Positions 26,676 through 35,806 of a stretch of DNA of 64,000 nt are shown one piece after another. Origin of the DNA: Lysinibacillus xylanilyticus. Lineage in GTDB: Bacteria; Bacillota; Bacilli; Bacillales_A; Planococcaceae. How positions within the stretch are numbered: the stretch's first letter is position 1; each line of letters opens with the position of its first letter. Both the position numbers and the translations under genes were made by a program. The stretch covers positions 124,001 through 188,000 of the forward strand of contig NZ_MDDN01000005.1 of the NCBI RefSeq assembly GCF_001708185.1, in the 5' to 3' direction. The notes beneath the pieces were generated by a model that searched no databases, was not told where the DNA came from, and saw only the letters and a list, made by a program, of their open reading frames with translations.

Positions 26676-28646
26676 ATGGTGGGATTATTAACAATTGCAA
26701 AAAAGAATTTGAAGAATAATTTTTCCTTCTATTCGTTTTATTTCGTTTCTGTAGCCTTTGTACTGACGGTATTCTTCTCCTTTATTTCATTTTCCATGAA
26801 CAGTATTGTTTTGGAGAAAATTTCGTCAGATGGCCGAGTAGAAACAATGTCAAGAGTAGTAGTGATGTTTGTTATGGCATTTGTATTATTCTATATGTCT
26901 TATTCTAATACCTTTTTTATGAAAAAAAGAACGAAAGAACTTGGGATTTATTCGCTCTTAGGGTATCGGAAGTCGACTATGGTAAAACTATTAACGCTCG
27001 AAAATATTTTAATTTGTTTCGCTGCTTTAATTGTTGGAATCATTCTTGGTGCTGTTGCTCATAAAGGAATTGTTGGAGCGATCGTCAAATTATTAAAATT
27101 ACAAATTGAAACTTCCGAAATTCCATTTATTAATATAAACGCTGTTGTATTTACATTTATTTTTATATTCGCTATTTTAGCTGTCTTATTATTATCAAAC
27201 TGGATAATCCTTCGGAAAAGTTCGTTACTGATGTTAGTACGATTGGATAAGAAGGAAGAAAAACAAATAAAAATTAATACAGCTTTCTCGTTCATTGGTC
27301 TACTTCTTATTTTGTTCGGCTATTTCTTAGCGCTTGATATGACAAGAGGAACTCAATCGTTGTGGAAAACAATAGGTTTTTCACCTATTGCACTTGTAAC
27401 AATGATAAGTGTAGTTCTAGGTACTATTTTCTTTATTCATTCTTTTTTACCATTCGCTATTCAAAAATTAAAGATGAGGAAAAGTTGGTTTTATAACGAA
27501 TCCAATATTATTATCATTCCAAATTTTATTTTTAAAATCCGTTCAATGGCAAAGACTTTAATTTTATTAACTTTATTAGTTTCAGGAACTTTAGCTTTAT
27601 TAGGCTCTACAGTCCTGACTCTTTACCATCCAGTTGTTGCCACAGAACGTATTATTCCGTCAGCTATAGAATTCCCGGTGGAGGACAAACAACTGGCTAC
27701 TGAGGCAATCAAAATTGCAGAGGGTACTGCTGGCAAAGAAAATGTGAAACACAAAAAAACAACTATTATCTATATAACATCGCCTTCTAATAATTTACCC
27801 CAAGAATACAGTATTAAGGAAGAGCCAGGGTTTGATCTCATCTCCGAATCAGATTATAAGGAACTAATACGTAATCAGGGAAAAAATGTAGAATTCGAAA
27901 ATTTAAGTGAAAATGAAAGTATTTTAGTTAAATATCGACCTGACAAAAAGAAGCTAGATAAAGGGAATATTTATACCTTAAACTTAACACCTACAAATAG
28001 CGTAGATATAAAAGTCAAAGACACGACATTACTTAACCCAATAGGATTTGCCAATAGTGTCGGAACGCTTATAATATCGGACAAACTTTATAAAGAAGTA
28101 AAATCCTTCGGGTTACCAGAAAAGACGATAATCAGCATTAATGGGACGAATATGAGGGAAAGTAAAGAAGTTTACGAAAACTTAGCTCCGCTATTTAAAA
28201 ATAACAACTATTTTTCAAGTAGCTACCAAAAAGTAGATTTTCTTATCCAACAAAATAGTTCAACATTCTTACTTATTAGCTTCGTCACAATTATCTTTTT
28301 TATTGCAACAGGTAGCATTCTGTATTTCCAAAATCTATCAAATGCTATGTCAAAAAAAGATGAGTTTACTATTCTACAAAGAATGGGCTATAACAAGAAA
28401 AAAGTAAAAAAAATAATTAGTAAAGAAGTTTTTGCGATCTTTAGCATCCCCTATGTATTAGGATTAGCACACAGTATTTTTGCAGTAATCACTTACAAAA
28501 CCGCTTTAATGGACGACTTATTAGGAAAAAACAGCGCCTTTATATTACCTATTCTATTCGCAGTCATAGTTTTCACTCTAGTATATATCATTTATTATTT
28601 GTTAACGAAACAAGCATGTAATAAAATTATTTTTAATAGTAAATAG
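26676..28646 (+). CDS. ABC permease, BceB-like (FtsX family)
   Basis: This 656-residue protein follows the ten-helix plan of BceB permeases: helix 1 at about 15-37, three further helices to about residue 175, paired helices near 200-265, then a large extracellular domain of about 200 residues (roughly 310-515) after helix 8, and two last helices. The KKRTKELGIYSLLGYRKSTM loop is the FtsX signature. The outer domain binds the peptide or its lipid target in this family. The start has AAAGGA upstream. No kinase of the usual BceS type follows. Confidence 0.87.
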   Translation: MVGLLTIAKKNLKNNFSFYSFYFVSVAFVLTVFFSFISFSMNSIVLEKISSDGRVETMSRVVVMFVMAFVLFYMSYSNTFFMKKRTKELGIYSLLGYRKSTMVKLLTLENILICFAALIVGIILGAVAHKGIVGAIVKLLKLQIETSEIPFININAVVFTFIFIFAILAVLLLSNWIILRKSSLLMLVRLDKKEEKQIKINTAFSFIGLLLILFGYFLALDMTRGTQSLWKTIGFSPIALVTMISVVLGTIFFIHSFLPFAIQKLKMRKSWFYNESNIIIIPNFIFKIRSMAKTLILLTLLVSGTLALLGSTVLTLYHPVVATERIIPSAIEFPVEDKQLATEAIKIAEGTAGKENVKHKKTTIIYITSPSNNLPQEYSIKEEPGFDLISESDYKELIRNQGKNVEFENLSENESILVKYRPDKKKLDKGNIYTLNLTPTNSVDIKVKDTTLLNPIGFANSVGTLIISDKLYKEVKSFGLPEKTIISINGTNMRESKEVYENLAPLFKNNNYFSSSYQKVDFLIQQNSSTFLLISFVTIIFFIATGSILYFQNLSNAMSKKDEFTILQRMGYNKKKVKKIISKEVFAIFSIPYVLGLAHSIFAVITYKTALMDDLLGKNSAFILPILFAVIVFTLVYIIYYLLTKQACNKIIFNSK

Positions 28647-28653
28647 TAAAAAA

Positions 28654-28699
28654 TTACAGATATAGCTGATGTACATGCATCAGCTTTATCTGTATGTAA
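28654..28699 (+). other. Hairpin between permease and kinase genes
   Basis: ATTACAGATATAGCTGATG pairs with CATCAGCTTTATCTGTATGTAAT around a 6-nt loop, with one mismatch and one bulge. There is no T run, so it may reduce rather than stop transcription into the two-component genes. Confidence 0.6.
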
Positions 28700-28721
28700 T
28701 CTAGTAAAGGTATGTGAATGG

Positions 28722-30311
28722 ATGAAAAAGTACTATGAACACAAACAACTTTTTATTTTAATACATCAACTTTTTTTAATTATTTTTTTATGCTATGAGT
28801 TTTTGCAGGAAAGTATTATAGGAACAACAAAAATACTACCATTAATACTTATAACGATTATGGTTTTCTACGGAGCATATATCCATTTTATAAATATTAA
28901 AGAAAATAAAACACTATCGCAATTTTCTAATTTGTTAATTCTTACAGCATGGCAATTTTTACTTACCCTTAATGGAAATCCCTTTTTTTATACACTAAGC
29001 ATAGTACTTAGTGTAGTCATTCTATATATGACCGTACAATTTTTGCTCGTGTTCTTTTTCCAAGATTCCAACTATATTTATAAAAAAGAAAAAGATTCGA
29101 TTTTAAAAATGATATGCCTATTAACACTCATTTCAAAATTGATTAATGATACACTGTTCGCCTTTCTATTTTCATTTCAAATAATTGTAAGTTTCACTTG
29201 CATGGTCTTTCTATTTTTGAAGCATCGAAAACGAATTATATTTGTCTTAAAAAATGAAAAAAAGCATTTACTTCAATCTGTTGCGATTCTTATAGTTCCC
29301 CTTTTTGGATATGCTGTGTTGTTTGCAAATAGCCCTGAACACTTAAATAATTTTGGATGGTATACAGTCATTTTTTTACCTTTATTTAGTATCCACGCAA
29401 TTGCTTTTAAAAACCATAAATTTATGAGGAAGTATTTTCTTTTAAAAGAATATAAAATGGGGCTAATATTGTTATGTTTTCTCGTTTTCATTAGTTCACT
29501 TGGCATGTTGTTTCAATTCAATATGATTACCTATTTTATTATCCTACATACAATTTTTTGGTTTGTGTTGCTTTATTTCACCTTGTTATTTCATGACATT
29601 AAAACTAAAACGCTATATTTTGATACAGAACAACCAAAAACATTCCCTGAAAGTTCTTACGTACAGCATCTTATACAGATAGTTAAAGAAGAGAAGTTAA
29701 AAGTTTCTTTTTCAAATTATTTACATGATGAAATATTACAGGATATATTAGCCGTTAAAAATATGATGAATAAATCTAATAAACAAGAGGTTCGTGAAAT
29801 AATCGTGAATACGCTGGATGACTTAAACTTGTCTATCCGTGAACAGATGCAGGAATATCACCCAACCATATTAAAAACGCTCACATTAAAAGAAAATTAT
29901 AGTAATTTAATTAATATGATTCAGCAGAAATTTGGAAATAAAAATATAGACATCACATTTAACTGCAATGATGATTTCTTTTTAGTTGAACCTTATCATT
30001 TAGTTATATATCGAATAGTAAAAGAACTAGTAACAAATGCGTTCAAACATTCTAAATGTACTAATCTGGTAGTAAAACTTGCACTGAATAATGACGAAAT
30101 AGAGCTTATAGTAAAGGATAATGGGATTGGTCAAGTAGATCATGAAAATTATGAACCTAATGACCATAGAGGTTGGGCTTCTATCAAAGAGCAGTTATTT
30201 TTATTGAATGGCAACATGTTAATTTCAAAATGCTCTCCTTCTGGCTTATGTATTACTATTGTTATTCCCATGAAAGGAGATGAATCCTATCAATATTTTA
30301 TTAATAGATGA
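28722..30311 (+). CDS. Polytopic sensor kinase, NarL/ComP-like (HisKA_3 type)
   Basis: Residues 1-300 hold about ten predicted transmembrane helices. The phospho-acceptor region is FSNYLHDEILQDILAVKN (His about residue 342) and the ATPase domain has RIVKELVTNAFKHS and DNGIGQ, as in kinases that pair with LuxR-type regulators; ComP has a similar polytopic N-terminus. The gene lies 75 bp behind the BceB-like gene and overlaps the regulator by 32 bp. BceAB systems normally use a short two-helix kinase with an OmpR regulator, so this partner is unusual. The ribosome site is modest. Confidence 0.8.
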   Translation: MKKYYEHKQLFILIHQLFLIIFLCYEFLQESIIGTTKILPLILITIMVFYGAYIHFINIKENKTLSQFSNLLILTAWQFLLTLNGNPFFYTLSIVLSVVILYMTVQFLLVFFFQDSNYIYKKEKDSILKMICLLTLISKLINDTLFAFLFSFQIIVSFTCMVFLFLKHRKRIIFVLKNEKKHLLQSVAILIVPLFGYAVLFANSPEHLNNFGWYTVIFLPLFSIHAIAFKNHKFMRKYFLLKEYKMGLILLCFLVFISSLGMLFQFNMITYFIILHTIFWFVLLYFTLLFHDIKTKTLYFDTEQPKTFPESSYVQHLIQIVKEEKLKVSFSNYLHDEILQDILAVKNMMNKSNKQEVREIIVNTLDDLNLSIREQMQEYHPTILKTLTLKENYSNLINMIQQKFGNKNIDITFNCNDDFFLVEPYHLVIYRIVKELVTNAFKHSKCTNLVVKLALNNDEIELIVKDNGIGQVDHENYEPNDHRGWASIKEQLFLLNGNMLISKCSPSGLCITIVIPMKGDESYQYFINR

Positions 30312-30894
30312 TCACGCTCTGTTTGCTAAAAGTCTTGAGATTGTCTTAGCAGATTCCCCTGAAATAGAACAATTTCATTCATTACAAAATATTGAAAATG
30401 TCATTTCAATTATCAATGAATTTAAACCTACAATTACGTTAATAGATATAAATTTAAGTAACATCAGTAGTGAGGACGGACTAGGATTAGCAAAGAACAT
30501 TTTAGCTAATAAATGTTCTACAAAAATAGTCATATTAACAGGGTATGATTTGCCTGTTTATCGGTATGAAGCTCAAAAAATTGGCGTCAGCGGGTTTATT
30601 AATAAAAACATTATGCCAGATAAGTTACTACAAACTTTAGTAGAAATTAATGAGGGTACCTACTATTTTCCGTTACCCGCGGATTATATCGAGGAATTGA
30701 CCGACAGTGAAAAACAAATATTACAATTGCTATGCGATGGATATAAGCGTAAAGAAATTGCATCTATGTTATTTGCAAGTGAACGTACAATTTCAAACCA
30801 TATTCAGCATATATTTAATAAGCTAGATGTGTCCTCCTCGCTAGAGGCAGTGACAAAAGGAATAAAATTAGGCTATATTCAGCCAAATTATTAA
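30280..30894 (+). CDS. NarL/LuxR-family response regulator
   Basis: The receiver domain shows IDDHALF, the phospho-acceptor in TLIDINLSN and LTGYD, with Lys in FINKNIMP. The C-terminal LuxR helix-turn-helix is LTDSEKQILQLLCDGYKRKEIA, ERTISNHIQHIFNKLDV. The only possible ATG (30280) directly touches AAAGGAG, which is too near for normal initiation, so translation probably depends on coupling to the kinase gene it overlaps. It would act on the BceAB-like genes or its own operon. Confidence 0.82.
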   Translation: MNPINILLIDDHALFAKSLEIVLADSPEIEQFHSLQNIENVISIINEFKPTITLIDINLSNISSEDGLGLAKNILANKCSTKIVILTGYDLPVYRYEAQKIGVSGFINKNIMPDKLLQTLVEINEGTYYFPLPADYIEELTDSEKQILQLLCDGYKRKEIASMLFASERTISNHIQHIFNKLDVSSSLEAVTKGIKLGYIQPNY

Positions 30895-30901
30895 CAAATG
30901 T

Positions 30902-30943
30902 AAAAACAGAGCGTGACAATCACAATGATGAAGTCATGCTCTG
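30902..30943 (-). terminator. Terminator of the VOC gene
   Basis: CAGAGC-TGAC type stem (30907-30917 with 30933-30943, one G-T pair) followed on the minus strand by TTTTT. It also lies just behind the LuxR-type gene on the plus strand. Confidence 0.7.
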
Positions 30944-30962
30944 AAATGTCACATATATGGTT

Positions 30963-31403
30963 TTACGTAATAATCAACATATCATTATCATCAAACTGCC
31001 ACATGTCTCCGTAGGCCACTTCCCAATAATAGCCGTTTGGATCTTGAAAATAGCCACTATAGCCTCCCCAGAATACTGTTTCGGGTTCCTTCACGATTGT
31101 TGCTCCTGCTTCTTTAGCCAAATCAAATACTTGATCAACTTCTTCTTTAGACTTTCCGTTATAAGCAAGTGTCATTCCGTTAAAGCCGTTGCCGATCGCT
31201 GGTGGATTTGCTTCGTTAATATCTTTTGCTAAACGGTCAATCGGAAACAAGGAAATTTTTGTTCCTCCATTATTAAAGAAAATAACATCAGGATTTGTTT
31301 CTTCCCCATAAACAATCACTTCAAATCCTAGACCTTCTCGATAAAATCTAAGTGACTCGACCATATCTTTTACACCCAATGTGATTAAATTTAAACGGTT
31401 CAT
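30963..31403 (-). CDS. VOC/glyoxalase-family protein
   Basis: The 146-residue protein is a paired beta-alpha-beta-beta-beta fold: LNLITLGVKDMVESLRFYREGLGFEV at the start and GYSGYFQDPNGYYWEVAYG at the end, with the metal-site Glu in WEVAYG. It is close to the unclassified single-domain glyoxalase/bleomycin-resistance group. It starts behind AAAGGAG. Substrate unknown. It is monocistronic. Confidence 0.8.
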   Translation of the reverse strand: MNRLNLITLGVKDMVESLRFYREGLGFEVIVYGEETNPDVIFFNNGGTKISLFPIDRLAKDINEANPPAIGNGFNGMTLAYNGKSKEEVDQVFDLAKEAGATIVKEPETVFWGGYSGYFQDPNGYYWEVAYGDMWQFDDNDMLIIT

Positions 31404-31681
31404 CTCACGATCTCCTTTATAAAAGTCTTAATTACTTATTCTCTTTTTAGCATTGAATTCCCTTTTCGCCTTTGTAAACCACTCATTTTGCTACAGACTA
31501 AATACTTTATTAAAGCTGAACCATGTGGACAAAGAAAAATTTCTTACGATGAACCTTTGATATCTCACAAAAGTAACCTCCACGTTTCTATGAAACCAAA
31601 AAGTGCGTACTTTATTTTGCATTGGCATGAAAGCATAATAAGTAAGCAACGAAGCACTAATAAAAATCGGAGGACAGAACA

Positions 31682-32527
31682 ATGATTAATCATTTACAAG
31701 ATAAAATTACATTAAATAACGGCTTACAAATGCCTGGTATGGGGCTAGGCGTATTCCAAGTACCGAATGATGTTACAGCAGAAATGGTGAAAAATGCGAT
31801 TGAGGTTGGTTACCGTAGTATTGATACTGCGGCTATTTATGGTAATGAAGCAGGTGTCGGTGAAGGAGTTAGACAAGCATTAGCATCTACAGGTCTAAAA
31901 CGTGAGGATTTATTTATTACGTCTAAAGTCTGGAACGATGGCTTGAGCTATGAAGAGACAATTGCAGCATACGAAGACAGCTTAGAAAAATTAGGGCTAG
32001 ATTATTTAGACCTATATCTCATTCATTGGCCAGGTAAAAATAAATTTGCCGAAGCTTGGAGAGCACTCGAAGATTTATACGAGCAAGGGAAAATTAAAGC
32101 TATCGGGGTATGTAACTTCCAAGTTTCACACTTACAGGATCTTCTTAAAATAGCTCGTATCAAACCAGTTATTAACCAAGTGGAACTTCATCCACGATTA
32201 CAACAAACTGAAGTACGTTCATTCTGCGAAGAGCACAATATCCAAGTGGAAGCTTGGGCACCATTAATGCAAGGTGGACTTCTTGATAATGAAACTATTT
32301 CAAAAATAGCTGAAAAATACGGGAAATCAAATCCTCAAGTTATCTTGCGCTGGGATATTCAAAATGGTATCGTCACAATTCCAAAATCTGTGCGCAAAGA
32401 ACGTATGATTCAAAACGCTGATATTTTTGATTTCACACTAACTGATGAAGAGATGGCAATCATTAACGCCATGAATCTAGATCAACGTGTTGGACCAAAC
32501 CCAGATGAGTTTGATTTTGTCATGTAA
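31682..32527 (+). CDS. Aldo/keto reductase, YtbE/YvgN (glyoxal reductase) type
   Basis: The 281-residue protein begins at an ATG behind CGGAGG. The (beta/alpha)8 NADPH-dependent fold shows GYRSIDTAAIYGNEAGVGEG with catalytic Asp and Tyr, TSKVWNDGLSYE with the Lys, LYLIHWPG with the His, and the NADPH site IPKSVRKERMIQNADIF. It is very similar to Bacillus reductases that detoxify methylglyoxal and other aldehydes. A strong terminator follows. Confidence 0.88.
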   Translation: MINHLQDKITLNNGLQMPGMGLGVFQVPNDVTAEMVKNAIEVGYRSIDTAAIYGNEAGVGEGVRQALASTGLKREDLFITSKVWNDGLSYEETIAAYEDSLEKLGLDYLDLYLIHWPGKNKFAEAWRALEDLYEQGKIKAIGVCNFQVSHLQDLLKIARIKPVINQVELHPRLQQTEVRSFCEEHNIQVEAWAPLMQGGLLDNETISKIAEKYGKSNPQVILRWDIQNGIVTIPKSVRKERMIQNADIFDFTLTDEEMAIINAMNLDQRVGPNPDEFDFVM

Positions 32528-32546
32528 ACAATAGCTATGTAAACGT

Positions 32547-32588
32547 GAAAGAGACTGTCTTATTTTCTTCTCTTAGACAGTCTCTTTC
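32547..32588. terminator. Bidirectional terminator
   Basis: GAAAGAGACTGTCT (32547-32560) pairs perfectly with AGACAGTCTCTTTC (32575-32588). It separates the convergent aldo/keto reductase and HxlR genes. Confidence 0.8.
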
Positions 32589-32596
32589 CAATCTAT

Positions 32597-32980
32597 TTAA
32601 GATGTATGCTTAATCGCGATATCTTCATCACGTTGCATTAACAGTACATCTTCACCTTTATCTTGTAGCACTTCGATATGTTTTTCACCCCAAGTGCAAA
32701 GCATGTTCAGCACAGGGTCCATCTCTTGACCATAAGGTGTTAACGAATATTCAACTTTTGGCGGTACCTGATTGAAAACCTTGCGATTAATTAACCCAGA
32801 CTGCTCTAATTCACGTAATTGGCTCGTTAGCATTTTTTGCGAAATGCCTGGAATCAATCGGCGAAATTCATTCGTACGAATCTTACCATGGTGGTTAAGG
32901 TGACAAAGAATAATAGGTTTCCATTTGCCCCCAATGACTTCAAGAGTGGCTTCAACACCAATATTATAAACTTTTTTCAT
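32597..32980 (-). CDS. HxlR-family regulator
   Basis: The 127-residue winged-helix protein has the HxlR hallmarks GGKWKPIILCHL, the recognition region RTNEFRRLIPGISQKMLTSQLREL and the wing VPPKVEYSLTPYGQ. Two-site cysteines (positions about 26 and 94) could make it redox- or aldehyde-sensitive, as in HypR/YodB, but that is inference. It is divergent from an MFS exporter across a 60-bp palindrome and probably represses both. Confidence 0.87.
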   Translation of the reverse strand: MKKVYNIGVEATLEVIGGKWKPIILCHLNHHGKIRTNEFRRLIPGISQKMLTSQLRELEQSGLINRKVFNQVPPKVEYSLTPYGQEMDPVLNMLCTWGEKHIEVLQDKGEDVLLMQRDEDIAIKHTS

Positions 32981-32992
32981 TGTAAACCCCCT

Positions 32993-33052
32993 GTAATATT
33001 CAAAAGTAACTAAAAGTACCCTATATGACTTTTAGATGTATATGAATATTAC
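32993..33052. promoter_or_regulatory. 60-bp palindromic operator between HxlR and MFS genes
   Basis: GTAATATTCA (32993-33002) mirrors TGAATATTAC (33043-33052), and CTAAAAGT (33010-33017) mirrors ACTTTTAG (33028-33035) about the same centre, so two nested sets of half-sites form one dyad. It covers the divergent promoter region and is the expected target of the HxlR protein. Confidence 0.75.
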
Positions 33053-33090
33053 TATATACTATAAAAAAAATCAAAGGAGATATTATTAGA

Positions 33091-34275
33091 ATGAAAGATA
33101 CAAAAGTGCCGAATGCCAAACTAACATTACTCGCACTTGCAATCAGTGCATTTGGTATCGGCTCTACAGAATTTATAAGCGTCGGACTTCTTCCATTAAT
33201 TACAAAAGATTTTGATATAACATTAAGTACTGCAGGTTTAACCGTATCCATATATGCACTAGGTGTAACTATTGGTGCACCGCTTTTAACAGCATTAACA
33301 TCGCGCCTTAGTCGCAAAAATGTGTTACTGCTCGTTATGGTACTGTTTATTATCGGTAACTTACTTGCAGCCTTAGCACCCTCATTCTCATTACTACTAA
33401 CTGGGCGTGTTATTTCAGCATTGGCACATGGTGTGTTTATGTCCATCGCCTCTGTTATAGCTGCAGATGTTGTGGCACCTAATAAACGAGCAAGTGCAAT
33501 AGCTTTTATGTTTACAGGACTAACATTAGCAACTGTGACTGGTGTCCCACTAGGAACTTTTATTGGACAAGTAACTGATTGGCGAATGTCGTTTATTTTC
33601 ATAGTTATCATAGGTATTATTGGATTAATTAGTAATGCCCTGCTTGTACCTAGTCAATTATCTAAAGGGAATCCAATATCTTTTCGAGATATCGGGAAAG
33701 TATTAGGGAATATAAGAATGCTCTTAATTCTCTTTATTACTGCAATTGGATATGGTGGCGCATTCGTTGTATACACCTATGTTTCTCCTATTTTAGAGCA
33801 GTATATGGGCTACTCACCAAAGGCAATTGTCGTAATCTTAGTTGTATATGGTATTTGTGTTGCCATCGGTAATACATTAGGTGGTCGTTTTGCGAATAAT
33901 AACCCTTTACGTGCTATCTTTATTATCTTTATAGGCTTAGCATTAGCACTACTCGGCATCAACTTCTTTTTAGAATCAACAATCGTTGGATTAATAATGG
34001 TCTTTATGATGGGGCTATTTATGTTTATGAATGTACCGGGATTACAGCTTTATGCCGTTCAGCTTTCAGAAAAATATATACCATCAGCTATTTCAATGGC
34101 TTCAGCATTAAATATTTCAGCCTTTAACATTGGTATTTTTCTAGGATCGTACATTGGAGGAATCATTGTTCGCCACCAATCATTATCTCATACTCCTATA
34201 TATGGATTCGGCATGGTGATGATTGCCGCGGCTACTACGTTCCTATGGTTACTCTTTGATAGAAAGAAGCAATAG
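33091..34275 (+). CDS. MFS exporter, DHA1 (AraJ/YdhP-like)
   Basis: This 394-residue permease has twelve predicted transmembrane helices. The opening LALAISAFGIGSTEFISVGLLPLI, the motif A loop in TSRLSRKNVLLL and motif C GLTLATVTGVPLGTFIG mark it as a DHA1 drug/sugar exporter. It starts behind AAGGAGA. The HxlR regulator is divergent and probably controls it, in response to a toxic compound. The cargo is unknown. Confidence 0.87.
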   Translation: MKDTKVPNAKLTLLALAISAFGIGSTEFISVGLLPLITKDFDITLSTAGLTVSIYALGVTIGAPLLTALTSRLSRKNVLLLVMVLFIIGNLLAALAPSFSLLLTGRVISALAHGVFMSIASVIAADVVAPNKRASAIAFMFTGLTLATVTGVPLGTFIGQVTDWRMSFIFIVIIGIIGLISNALLVPSQLSKGNPISFRDIGKVLGNIRMLLILFITAIGYGGAFVVYTYVSPILEQYMGYSPKAIVVILVVYGICVAIGNTLGGRFANNNPLRAIFIIFIGLALALLGINFFLESTIVGLIMVFMMGLFMFMNVPGLQLYAVQLSEKYIPSAISMASALNISAFNIGIFLGSYIGGIIVRHQSLSHTPIYGFGMVMIAAATTFLWLLFDRKKQ

Positions 34276-34311
34276 ATCCCTTGCTATGTATTTAATTAGA
34301 ATAAAATGATG

Positions 34312-34350
34312 AAAGGAAGCTTTAACAATAGCCAGGGCTTCCTTTTGTTA
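34312..34350 (+). terminator. Intrinsic terminator
   Basis: AAAGGAAGC (34312-34320) pairs with GCTTCCTTT (34337-34345), then TGTTATT. It ends the MFS gene and faces the SMI1 gene. Confidence 0.75.
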
Positions 34351-34356
34351 TTCATC

Positions 34357-34899
34357 CTATTTAAGGAACGTAGCATCAAAGTATGCCTTGAAATTTGGAT
34401 ACAGATAGTCTAATGACGCTTTAATATCGGCGTTATCATCAAATAAAACTTCATGTTCAATTTCATATATTGCACAAGTTTCTTCATCTGCATTGTCATT
34501 TAAATCAATGCAAAATATTTTTCCATACTCTTCATCCCATGAAAACGGAAGATATCCTAAACTACATAACGATGGATTATACATATCTCTAACGTTATTT
34601 AAAGGCTCATCAACACTTTGTTCCGGTATGACATCAAAATAATGGTGATACGTTGAAATAAAAGCTTTATACCATTCAGGAAATGGAGGTCCGAACTCTT
34701 TTTCTAAAGCTTGAATATCATCTTCCGTTACTATAGAAGGGACCAGCTTCCATCTTGACCATTCTTCATCAGTATCTGCTAATTTCATCTCAACAGGAAC
34801 ATCCGGACGCATCCATCTGCAAAATCCATCTTCCGAAACCTGATTATAGTGCTCGTAGTAAACTTCAAAACCTTTTTTTATATATTCACGAATATTCAT
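34357..34899 (-). CDS. SMI1/KNR4 (SUKH) family protein
   Basis: The 180-residue product carries the SUKH core: VTEDDIQALEKEFGPPFPEWYKAFIST, GYLPFSWDEEYGKIFCIDLND and YEIEHEVLFDDN. Such proteins are usually immunity proteins of polymorphic or contact-dependent toxins, though orphan copies exist. No toxin gene is adjacent. It is soluble and starts behind AAGGGG. A second family member is encoded at 43630-44904. Confidence 0.8.
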   Translation of the reverse strand: MNIREYIKKGFEVYYEHYNQVSEDGFCRWMRPDVPVEMKLADTDEEWSRWKLVPSIVTEDDIQALEKEFGPPFPEWYKAFISTYHHYFDVIPEQSVDEPLNNVRDMYNPSLCSLGYLPFSWDEEYGKIFCIDLNDNADEETCAIYEIEHEVLFDDNADIKASLDYLYPNFKAYFDATFLK

Positions 34900-35039
34900 C
34901 TTTAAACCCCTTTTTATCTCAGAGTAAAATCTTTTCTCCCTAATCCCCTACAGTCCTAGGTTTTTCACATCAGTCACTAACACCTAAAACATTTTTATAC
35001 ATAAGATAAGGTATCAACTATAGGATAGGAGGAATTTAG

Positions 35040-35438
35040 TTGTATTACAATCCTTATCCGTATTTTGTCTACCCTAACTATTATCCAACATGGGCAATGG
35101 CCACTCAACAACCTTCAAGATATCTAGCAATGCCGACGAACCCAGCAAACAGCAATCCATTCCCACCCGTCAATATAAATAAATTGAAGACTTCTGCGAA
35201 ACGAATTAAGGCCATTATGCAGCAAGCACAATTACTTACGGATAAAATTGATGAATCCGAGCAATTTGCCCATGATCTGATGAACGCAGCACAACTGTCA
35301 AATAAAACAGAAGTTGAAAAATTAATTGCGTCGACAGGTATTACCATCAAATTCGAAACTAACTATACACCAGATGGGATCCGTATAATATTTACTGACA
35401 GTGACTGTTGTAAGCTCACCTTAAATTTGACCTGGTGA
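35040..35438 (+). CDS. Conserved protein of spore-formers with Tyr/Pro-rich N-terminus
   Basis: The start is a TTG at 35040, eight bases behind AGGAGG. The N-terminus (MYYNPYPYFVYPNYYPTW) is low-complexity and rich in Tyr and Pro, like many spore-coat proteins. The following 85 residues (KTSAKRIKAIMQQAQLL, AHDLMNAAQLSNKTEV, STGITIKFET) form a helical pair and a small sheet, ending in a Cys-Cys motif (SDCCKLTLNLTW). Homologues occur in Bacillus; a spore coat place is an inference only. Confidence 0.65.
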   Translation: MYYNPYPYFVYPNYYPTWAMATQQPSRYLAMPTNPANSNPFPPVNINKLKTSAKRIKAIMQQAQLLTDKIDESEQFAHDLMNAAQLSNKTEVEKLIASTGITIKFETNYTPDGIRIIFTDSDCCKLTLNLTW

Positions 35439-35585
35439 GTTCCATCCAATCTATAAATTACTACAAATTGACACTATGAAGGTTCTGGAAATTTTTTAAC
35501 TATGTATCCCTATTGAACTTGTAAACTATAAATAAATATGCTAAAGTATTCGTAATCTATTTCTGAAAATTCTTATATTACTTTT

Positions 35586-35688
35586 TCTTATCAAGAGAGA
35601 CGGAGGGATTGGCCCTATGATGTCTCAGCAACCAGCCTATAGGTATGGTGCTAATTCCAATTGGCGAAATCAGCCTTGAAGATGAGAA
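35586..35688 (+). promoter_or_regulatory. SAM-I (S-box) riboswitch aptamer
   Basis: The S-box sequence is nearly canonical: P1 CTTATC (35587-35592) closes with GATGAG (35681-35686), then AAGAGAGACGGAGGGATTGG, the CCCTATGATGTCTCAGCAACC segment, AGGTATGGTGCTAATTCC and the last hairpin. It binds S-adenosylmethionine and then favours the terminator that follows. It controls the cyclase-family gene at 35807. Confidence 0.93.
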
Positions 35689-35710
35689 GACTTACTTAGT
35701 TGCTTTGCAC

Positions 35711-35744
35711 AAGGGTCCTCTTTCTACAAGGAGGGCTCTTTTTT
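35711..35744 (+). terminator. Riboswitch expression-platform terminator
   Basis: AAGGGTCCTC (35711-35720) pairs with GAGGGCTCTT (35731-35740), allowing two wobbles, and is followed by T residues. It lies 23 nt behind the aptamer and 63 bp before the gene. Confidence 0.85.
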
Positions 35745-35806
35745 ATATTCACTAGTAAGCAAAGTCTAAGCATCCAAAAATAATTACAAGAAAGCAGGAA
35801 AATATT

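Noticed and set aside
33021-33611. 196-codon frame on the minus strand
   Set aside because: It is the antisense shadow of the MFS gene and crosses the operator.
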